Notes under the pieces: generated by a model
The model's database searches: none
What the model saw: the letters and a program-made list of their open reading frames with translations, nothing else
Told to the model about the DNA's origin: nothing
Translations under genes and position numbers: made by a program
Part shown: in pieces, positions 1 to 3,870 of the stretch
Layout of the letters: each line of letters starts with the position of its first letter
Position numbering within the stretch: position 1 is the stretch's first letter
NCBI GenBank assembly: GCA_946479125.1
Contig: CAMLET010000265.1
Coordinates: forward strand, 1-5,261
From: an uncultured Flavobacteriales bacterium
GTDB taxonomy: Bacteria; Bacteroidota; Bacteroidia; Flavobacteriales; Crocinitomicaceae
Length of the DNA: 5,261 nucleotides
Direction of reading: 5' to 3'

Positions 1-76
1 ATTGACGTTCATACTCTGATTGACAAGAGCAGGTAATGATTAACAGCGTGAAAAAACCAAATGCAGAAGTTTTCAT
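1..76 (-). CDS. Probable lipoprotein, N-terminal fragment (runs off left edge)
   Basis: On the minus strand an ATG at 76-74 opens a frame of 25 codons that continues past base 1. It encodes a Lys at position 2, a hydrophobic stretch (about residues 5-15, with AFGFFTLLII), then Thr-Cys-Ser-Cys at 15-18 followed by Gln-Ser-Glu-Tyr-Glu. This is the shape of a type II (lipoprotein) signal peptide. Cys18, preceded by Ser, or Cys16, preceded by Ile-Ile-Thr, would be lipidated; neither fits the classical lipobox perfectly. The acidic residues soon after the Cys resemble surface-export signals described for Bacteroidota lipoproteins, which is an inference. The frame is closed upstream by a stop at 118-116, and 76 is the only ATG between. 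The mature protein lies outside the window, so its function is unknown. It is divergent from the gene at 238. Confidence 0.6.
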   Translation of the reverse strand, partial: MKTSAFGFFTLLIITCSCQSEYERQ

Positions 77-133
77 GTGGTAAATATACAAAGGAATGGG
101 GTTTGTGTGAAAATTTTATGTTTATCCTTAGGT

Positions 134-141
134 TAACTTTG
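134..141 (+). promoter_or_regulatory. Candidate -7 box (TAACTTTG) for the SDR gene
   Basis: TAACTTTG is an exact match to the Bacteroidota -7 consensus TAnnTTTG, about 96 bp before the GTG at 238. No TTG lies at the usual 17-23 bp upstream (the nearest TTTG, at 102-105, is 28 bp away), so support is partial. If used, it gives a leader of roughly 90 nt that would include the 176-189 palindrome. I found no exact TAnnTTTG on the minus strand for the leftward lipoprotein gene. Confidence 0.3.
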
Positions 142-175
142 TTCATTCATATTTGTGAAATATTCATACAAAAAC

Positions 176-189
176 TTTAATGCATTAAA
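176..189. promoter_or_regulatory. Perfect 14-bp palindrome in the divergent gap, possible operator
   Basis: TTTAATGCATTAAA reads the same on both strands with no spacer, centred between bases 182 and 183. It sits in the 161-bp gap between the leftward lipoprotein gene (start 76) and the rightward SDR gene (start 238), 48 bp before the latter. A spacerless dyad like this suits a homodimeric DNA-binding regulator. The same gap has a shorter dyad at 149-163 (ATATTT, GTG, AAATAT) and a direct repeat GGTCATT at 192-198 and 205-211. No regulator is encoded in the window, and the operator role is inferred. Confidence 0.35.
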
Positions 190-237
190 ATGGTCATTCC
201 TGTAGGTCATTTTTGAAATCATACGTAATTTTATTTC

Positions 238-1251
238 GTGGTACTCGTAACAGGTGGAACAGGACTTTTAGGTTCGCATGTAATTATGAATCAATTGATT
301 CGGAATAATGACGTTCGCGTGCTGTATAGAGGTGAAGATCGAATGACAATTGTTCAACGCGTATTGTCACATTATTATCCGGATAACTTTCAGGAATATT
401 TCGATAGAATAGAGTGGATTCCAGGGAATATCCTGAATACGGAAGATTTGTCGGAAGCAATGAAAGGTGTAGAAACTGTCATTCATTGTGCTGCAGTTGT
501 ATCCTTTAGAAGACGTGATTTCCATAAACTTTGGAAAGTCAATCGTGAAGGAACGGCAAACGTTGTTAATGTTGCGTTGGAATCCGGAATCAAAAAGCTC
601 ATTCATGTTTCCTCAACTGCTGCAATTGGAAGCGACGGACAACTGCCCGATGGATTAAAGCGTGAGACCAATCACTGGAATGCGAACGAAGTAGCAAGCA
701 CATATTCATACACAAAGTTTAGCGCGGAAAAGGAAGTTTGGCGTGGAATTGAGGAGGGATTGAATGCGGTGATTGTTAATCCAAGTGTCATGTTCGGACC
801 GGGTTCTTGGGATGAAACATCGTTGACCATTTTCAAAACCCTGAATAACGGATTAAAGTATTACACAGCTGGTGGAAATGCTTTTGTGGATGTTAGAGAT
901 GTAGCAGATGTAATTTCCCTACTTGTTGAAAATGAGATTCACTCGGAACGTTTTCTGGTTACCGGACAGAATCTGAAGTTCAAGGAATTGTTCGATAAGA
1001 TTAGTTCGGAGCTGAATGTTAAAGCGCCTTATAAATTGGCTGGACCAACACTTACTGAACTGGCCTGGATATTTTCTTCGCTGAAAGCTTATTTCACTGG
1101 TAAACCTTCTGCATTAACGAAGGAATCAGCAAGAAGCTCACAGAAAACCACACTTTATTCGTCTGATAAACTATTGAAGATCTTTCCTGATTTCGGGTTC
1201 AGAACACTGGAAGACACAATCTCAAATACGGTCAAAGGACGCCAACTTTAA
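238..1251 (+). CDS. NAD(P)-dependent epimerase/dehydratase-like protein (extended SDR family)
   Basis: A 337-aa cytosolic Rossmann-fold oxidoreductase of the extended or atypical SDR superfamily, in the dihydroflavonol-reductase/NAD-dependent epimerase group. The nucleotide-binding glycine motif TGGTGLLG (residues 5-12) sits at the extreme N terminus. HCAA at 83-86 matches the conserved strand-4 region. Ser125-Ser126-Thr127 and Tyr156-x-x-x-Lys160 form the catalytic set. NPSVMFGPG at 181-189 matches the family's substrate-side loop, and the C-terminal part (about 190-337) should bind substrate. The length is typical of the family. The start is GTG at 238: an in-frame TAA at 226-228 leaves no other start, and the protein begins directly with the first beta strand, as relatives do. 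The substrate cannot be read from sequence; sugar-nucleotide, sterol-like or flavonol-like substrates are all possible. It stands alone, convergent with engB. Confidence 0.88.
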   Translation: MVLVTGGTGLLGSHVIMNQLIRNNDVRVLYRGEDRMTIVQRVLSHYYPDNFQEYFDRIEWIPGNILNTEDLSEAMKGVETVIHCAAVVSFRRRDFHKLWKVNREGTANVVNVALESGIKKLIHVSSTAAIGSDGQLPDGLKRETNHWNANEVASTYSYTKFSAEKEVWRGIEEGLNAVIVNPSVMFGPGSWDETSLTIFKTLNNGLKYYTAGGNAFVDVRDVADVISLLVENEIHSERFLVTGQNLKFKELFDKISSELNVKAPYKLAGPTLTELAWIFSSLKAYFTGKPSALTKESARSSQKTTLYSSDKLLKIFPDFGFRTLEDTISNTVKGRQL

Positions 1252-1377
1252 TTGAAAGTTGAGAATGTAAAATGTTAAAGCGCAAAGCGTGTTAGTCTTT
1301 TTGATCAACAATAATAAGATAATTTAAATTTCTAACACCTATTATTCTTATCAATTCTCAATTTAGAATTTTCAATT
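1250..1377. repeat. Inverted pair of degenerate 7-bp arrays filling the convergent intergenic region
   Basis: Two 46-bp arms, 1250-1295 and 1332-1377, are imperfect inverted copies in one ungapped register: by hand count 29 of 46 positions pair. Pairing is perfect at the outer end (AATTGAAA at 1250-1257 with 1370-1377) and the inner end (GTGTTAG at 1289-1295 with 1332-1338). Each arm is built from 7-bp units read inward. The left begins TTGAAAG at 1252, then TTGAGAA at 1259; the right, on the minus strand, begins TTGAAAA at 1375, with TTGAGAA at 1361 and TTGATAA at 1354. The 36-bp core contains the palindromes TTGATCAA (1301-1308) and AATTTAAATT (1321-1330). The left arm begins inside the SDR stop codon and the right arm ends 4 bp before the engB stop codon. 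It could act as a two-way terminator, but there is no clean T-tract. Confidence 0.55.
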
Positions 1378-1381
1378 ATTT

Positions 1382-1990
1382 CTATTCTTCGCCTCCTAAG
1401 CTTTCATTAATTTCTCCAATGTAATTCAACAAATTTTCTTTGCCGAATTTCGTTTCTGCCGATGTGGTGAAAATTGGAGGAAGTTCATCCCACATAGTCA
1501 ACATTTCCTTTTTGTATGCTGCTAAATTTCGTTGCAGAGCAGAACCTGAAAGTTTATCAACCTTCGTGAAAACCATTGAGAACGGAAGTCCTTCTTCGGC
1601 GCACCAGCCCATGAATTCCAAATCGATTTTTTGAGGCTCTAATCTGGAATCCAGTAAAACGAAAATGTTGATTAGCATCTCACGCTGTGTCAGATAGTCC
1701 GCGATAAAACGTTCCCACATGTTTCTGCTGGTTTTTGATGCTTTCGCATAACCGTATCCGGGTAAATCAACCAAATACCATTCTTTATTAATGATGAAAT
1801 GATTGATTAGCTGCGTTTTTCCGGGTCGACCAGATGTTTTTGCCAAGTCTTTTTTATCCGTAAGCATATTGATCAACGATGATTTTCCAACGTTTGATCT
1901 TCCAATAAAAGCGTATTCCGGTAAACCGTCAGTTGGACATAAACTAATGTCTGTATTACTGATAACGAATTTTGCTTCCTTGATTTCCAT
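1382..1990 (-). CDS. engB: Ribosome biogenesis GTP-binding protein EngB (YihA/YsxC)
   Basis: A 202-aa TRAFAC-class GTPase of the EngB family (about 195-210 aa in E. coli and B. subtilis), which acts in late assembly of the 50S ribosomal subunit and is essential in many bacteria. All G motifs are intact: G1/P-loop GRSNVGKS at residues 30-37, the EngB-type switch I segment GRPGKTQ at 54-60 (Thr59 as G2), G3 DLPG at 75-78 followed by the family's YGYA, G4 TKVD at 142-145 for guanine specificity, and G5 SAE at 177-179. The ATG at 1990-1988 is the only possible start, because a TGA at 2005-2003 closes the frame upstream. There is no Shine-Dalgarno site, as usual in this phylum. It lies 106 bp downstream of the 291-aa gene on the same strand but has its own candidate promoter at 2006-2039. 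Confidence 0.96.
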   Translation of the reverse strand: MEIKEAKFVISNTDISLCPTDGLPEYAFIGRSNVGKSSLINMLTDKKDLAKTSGRPGKTQLINHFIINKEWYLVDLPGYGYAKASKTSRNMWERFIADYLTQREMLINIFVLLDSRLEPQKIDLEFMGWCAEEGLPFSMVFTKVDKLSGSALQRNLAAYKKEMLTMWDELPPIFTTSAETKFGKENLLNYIGEINESLGGEE

Positions 1991-2005
1991 GCTTCGAATT
2001 TTTCA

Positions 2006-2039
2006 CAAAGATAGACAATACACGGAAGTCAAAAGTCAA
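2006..2039 (-). promoter_or_regulatory. Candidate engB promoter, -33 TTG inside a 7-bp repeat array
   Basis: On the minus strand TATCTTTG (2013-2006) is an exact match to TAnnTTTG and lies 15 bp before the engB ATG, which would give a leader of roughly 10 nt. Upstream TTG boxes come from the GTCAAAA repeats (TTTTGAC on this strand): TTG at 2032-2030 leaves a 16-bp spacer and TTG at 2039-2037 leaves 23 bp. These fall at or just outside the two ends of the 17-23 bp range usual for Bacteroidota, so either could serve but neither is ideal. Confidence 0.45.
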
Positions 2040-2123
2040 AAGATAAAAGTCAAAAAAATAAAAGGTCGTTGAGCCCTCTATTGCAGAAAGTAGTCTTTAG
2101 TCTTTTGTCCTAAGTCTTTTGTC
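2028..2123. repeat. Second inverted pair of 7-bp arrays (GWCAAAA type) between engB and the 291-aa gene
   Basis: The left arm, read on the plus strand from 2028, has units GTCAAAA (2028-2034), GTCAAAA (2035-2041), GATAAAA (2042-2048), GTCAAAA (2049-2055) and a decayed AAATAAA (2056-2062). The right arm, read on the minus strand from 2123, has GACAAAA (2123-2117), GACTTAG (2116-2110), GACAAAA (2109-2103), GACTAAA (2102-2096) and GACTACT (2095-2089). Aligned inward without gaps, 23 of 35 positions agree by hand count. The core is the 26 bp at 2063-2088. The layout matches the 1250-1377 element (outward-facing arms, 7-bp period, short core), but the heptamer differs. The right arm overlaps the 3' end of the 291-aa gene and the left arm lies over the engB promoter. 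Confidence 0.6.
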
Positions 2124-2972
2124 TTTAAGTGTCCACTGCCAGTAGAAATAAGGAAAAATCGGAAGTTCCTGTTTGATCGCCGATTTTGAATCAGGCATAT
2201 AAATGTATAATCCAATCAATTCCGTTCTAAAAGTTCTCAAAATTCCAAAACGCGATTTGTAAAATGGCGCAACTCTAAAGCCATATGAAACCTGATACTT
2301 TTTGGGAATGTTATCTAAATAAACAAATGTGGTTCCGTAGCTTGTTGTTAAATGGGTTGAAATCCATGGTCGCCATCTGTAGTCTACGCTTAGTGATAGA
2401 TCAGGATTAAAAGTATGTTTGAAGAATTTACCAACGTAATTCACAGAATCATTGTTGTGAACCAATAAATTCTGAGTGTACGTGACTCCTGCGGAAGAGT
2501 GTAAGTATGTCTTTCTCCCAAGTTTCCAACTTGCATTCAATCTATTGAAAAAGCTCAATCCTCCTTGTCGTTCAACGAACAGATGTTCCAGATCACTTTG
2601 ATTTTGCGTTTGCCACAAATATTGAAACATCGTTTCAAAGGCAAGTTGAGGTTGGTTGTTTCTTGCCTCGTTTAGTTTGAACCTAAAATTGAAACTGGGA
2701 ACTGGTAAATGTGGTTCCTGAAAAAAACCTCCAACTAACGGAAGAAGATCTATTTCCATTGTGATCTTATCCGTAATTCCCCACCAGGCCCAACTTGGAA
2801 GTGGTAAAGTAAATGGCGATTGGTTGTAGATGAATTCGTTTTTCTTTAATGTATAACCCGTGAAGCCATCAGCAGGATGAAGCATGATATCGTTTTGGAG
2901 TCCTGCAAGTGAATCTTGCGAAAAACCAGTGACGCGCAATAGAATAAATAAGAGCAGCGTAATTTTTTTCAT
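2097..2972 (-). CDS. Exported protein of unknown function, probable outer-membrane beta-barrel
   Basis: I do not recognise this 291-aa protein. It starts with a signal peptide: two Lys at 2-3, a hydrophobic core LLLFILL at 6-12, then GFS at 16-18 with likely cleavage before Gln19. An Arg at 13 inside or just after the hydrophobic core is unusual. The mature part has no Cys. It is rich in aromatic residues and has many short alternating strands with polar turns (for example FNFRFKL, LSLSVDYRW, YQVSYGFRVAPFY and TELIGLYIYM), which suits a beta-barrel or another outer-membrane protein. No enzyme motif is visible. The ATG at 2972-2970 is the first in the frame after a TGA at 3011-3009. The last eight residues (DKRLRTKD, 284-291) and the stop are encoded by the 7-bp repeat array, so the ancestral C terminus may have differed. 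It is divergent from truC. Confidence 0.72.
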   Translation of the reverse strand: MKKITLLLFILLRVTGFSQDSLAGLQNDIMLHPADGFTGYTLKKNEFIYNQSPFTLPLPSWAWWGITDKITMEIDLLPLVGGFFQEPHLPVPSFNFRFKLNEARNNQPQLAFETMFQYLWQTQNQSDLEHLFVERQGGLSFFNRLNASWKLGRKTYLHSSAGVTYTQNLLVHNNDSVNYVGKFFKHTFNPDLSLSVDYRWRPWISTHLTTSYGTTFVYLDNIPKKYQVSYGFRVAPFYKSRFGILRTFRTELIGLYIYMPDSKSAIKQELPIFPYFYWQWTLKDKRLRTKD

Positions 2973-2974
2973 TG

Positions 2975-3006
2975 TTGTAGTACAGTAGACAATAGTTGTA
3001 ATTTTG
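2975..3006 (+). promoter_or_regulatory. Candidate truC promoter (TTG, 21 bp, TAATTTTG)
   Basis: TAATTTTG at 2999-3006 is an exact TAnnTTTG match, and TTG at 2975-2977 lies 21 bp upstream, within the usual Bacteroidota -33/-7 spacing. The ATG follows 18 bp after the box, giving a leader of roughly 12 nt. The promoter occupies most of the 52-bp gap between the divergent genes, and the TTG lies 3 bp from the start codon of the leftward gene. I see no equally good box for that leftward gene here. Confidence 0.5.
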
Positions 3007-3024
3007 TTTCACTAGTAAAAGTGA

Positions 3025-3702
3025 ATGTTGAAGCTTCAAATTGTATACGAAGATAATTACTGTTTTGTGGTAAACAAGCCTTCTAATTTATTAGTTCATC
3101 ATTCGCATTTTGCAAGAAATATCGAAGAAGATTCTTTGGTGGAATTACTGAAGTTGGAAGGATATGAATCACCAATTCCAGTGCATCGCTTAGATAGAAA
3201 AACTTCAGGTCTAATTCTCTTTTCCAAAAGCAAAGAGTACGTTTCTACTTTTCAGGACTTATTTGAAAGTGAAGCCATTCAGAAAACATATTTGGCCCTT
3301 TTACGAGGGCATCTTGAGGATTCCGGAATCATTGATTCTCCAGTGAAGAACGAACGCGGAAATTATAAAGAAGCAATCACAGAATACCGATGTTTAGAAA
3401 AGTTTGAGCGAGATTTTGTCATTCCTCCCTATGAAAAGCAACGCTATAGTTTAGTAGAGTTTAAACCGAAAACAGGACGCTATCATCAGCTTCGAATTCA
3501 TGCGAACAAGATTGCCCATCCTATTATTAATGATCCGAAACATGGGAACCGACATCACAATCATTATTTCGAACAGGAATTGATGATTTCTGAACTCTTT
3601 TTGCATGCAAATTCATTGAAATTTGATCACCCATATCTCTATAAATCCATTTTTCTGGAAATTGAACTTCCAAAGCACTGGAGTTTGTTTTTTAACACTT
3701 AG
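3025..3702 (+). CDS. truC: RluA-family pseudouridine synthase, probably tRNA pseudouridine(65) synthase TruC
   Basis: A 225-aa cytosolic enzyme that isomerises a specific uridine in RNA to pseudouridine. The RluA-family motif I is HRLDRKTSG at residues 54-62 with catalytic Asp57. Motif II is QKTYLALLRG at 86-95 (Tyr89), and motif III is KPKTGRYHQLRIH at 147-159. TruC is favoured over RluA/RluC/RluD because there is no N-terminal S4 domain, and because three segments resemble E. coli TruC as I remember it: NKPSNLLVH (17-25), RYSLVEFKPKTGR (140-152) and HPIINDPKHG (165-174). TruC modifies U65 of certain tRNAs, so the substrate is inferred from family likeness. It is somewhat shorter than the E. 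coli protein (about 260 aa). The start is fixed: a TGA at 3022-3024 immediately precedes the ATG. Confidence 0.85.
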   Translation: MLKLQIVYEDNYCFVVNKPSNLLVHHSHFARNIEEDSLVELLKLEGYESPIPVHRLDRKTSGLILFSKSKEYVSTFQDLFESEAIQKTYLALLRGHLEDSGIIDSPVKNERGNYKEAITEYRCLEKFERDFVIPPYEKQRYSLVEFKPKTGRYHQLRIHANKIAHPIINDPKHGNRHHNHYFEQELMISELFLHANSLKFDHPYLYKSIFLEIELPKHWSLFFNT

Positions 3703-3715
3703 TTAATTCCATTCC

Positions 3716-3749
3716 TTTGTTCACTTGGTTTTCAGCGAACGAATATTTT
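3716..3749 (+). terminator. Weak candidate terminator after truC
   Basis: TTTGTTC (3716-3722) pairs with GAACGAA (3737-3743) through six Watson-Crick pairs and one G-T wobble. Two further pairs form beyond a mismatch, with an 8-nt loop. A short T-rich run (TATTTT, 3744-3749) follows. It lies 13 bp after the truC stop. The stem is AT-rich and the T-run is interrupted, so this is a tentative call. Confidence 0.3.
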
Positions 3750-3777
3750 AGGTTGAATTCGTGATTTTTAAATATAA

Positions 3778-3803
3778 ACTGTTAAAAATCAAAATTTAAC
3801 AGT
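3778..3803. promoter_or_regulatory. Perfect 9-bp inverted repeat upstream of the protease promoter
   Basis: ACTGTTAAA (3778-3786) and TTTAACAGT (3795-3803) are exact inverted copies separated by 8 bp (AATCAAAA). The repeat ends 8 bp before the TTTG at 3812, the candidate -33 box of the protease gene. No T-run follows, which argues against a terminator for truC. Its position and symmetry fit an operator or activator site for the protease gene; that role is inferred. Confidence 0.4.
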
Positions 3804-3811
3804 GCTGATTG

Positions 3812-3841
3812 TTTGAAATAAAACAATTAATCATAATATTG
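3812..3841 (+). promoter_or_regulatory. Candidate promoter of the metalloprotease gene
   Basis: TTTG at 3812-3815, an 18-bp spacer, and TAATATTG at 3834-3841, which has one mismatch to TAnnTTTG. The start codon follows 29 bp after the box, giving a leader of about 22 nt. The stretch just before the ATG is A-rich (AATAAAAAGAAAG, 3852-3864), as is common at Bacteroidota starts that lack a Shine-Dalgarno site. Confidence 0.4.
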
Positions 3842-3870
3842 CCCTACCAACAATAAAAAGAAAGCTATTT

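Noticed and set aside
367..606. 79-codon open frame on the minus strand
   Set aside because: It lies wholly inside the well-supported SDR gene on the opposite strand, and its product has no recognisable motif or signal.
1250..1377. Insertion sequence or MITE with target-site duplication
   Set aside because: The arms look like terminal inverted repeats, but there is no transposase and no convincing duplicated target. The 7-bp internal periodicity fits a tandem-repeat origin better, so it is listed as a repeat.
1440..1634. 64-codon open frame on the plus strand
   Set aside because: It is antisense to engB, whose GTPase motifs are intact; the translation shows nothing protein-like.
1803..2072. 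89-codon open frame on the plus strand
   Set aside because: It is antisense to the 5' end of engB and then runs into the GTCAAAA repeats, giving a low-complexity Lys-rich tail.
2026..2126. Possible CRISPR array
   Set aside because: The repeat units are 7 bp, directly adjacent and without spacers, so this is a short tandem repeat.
2973..3024. Promoter for the leftward 291-aa gene
   Set aside because: No minus-strand match to TAnnTTTG with fewer than two mismatches was found in this gap, so none is called.
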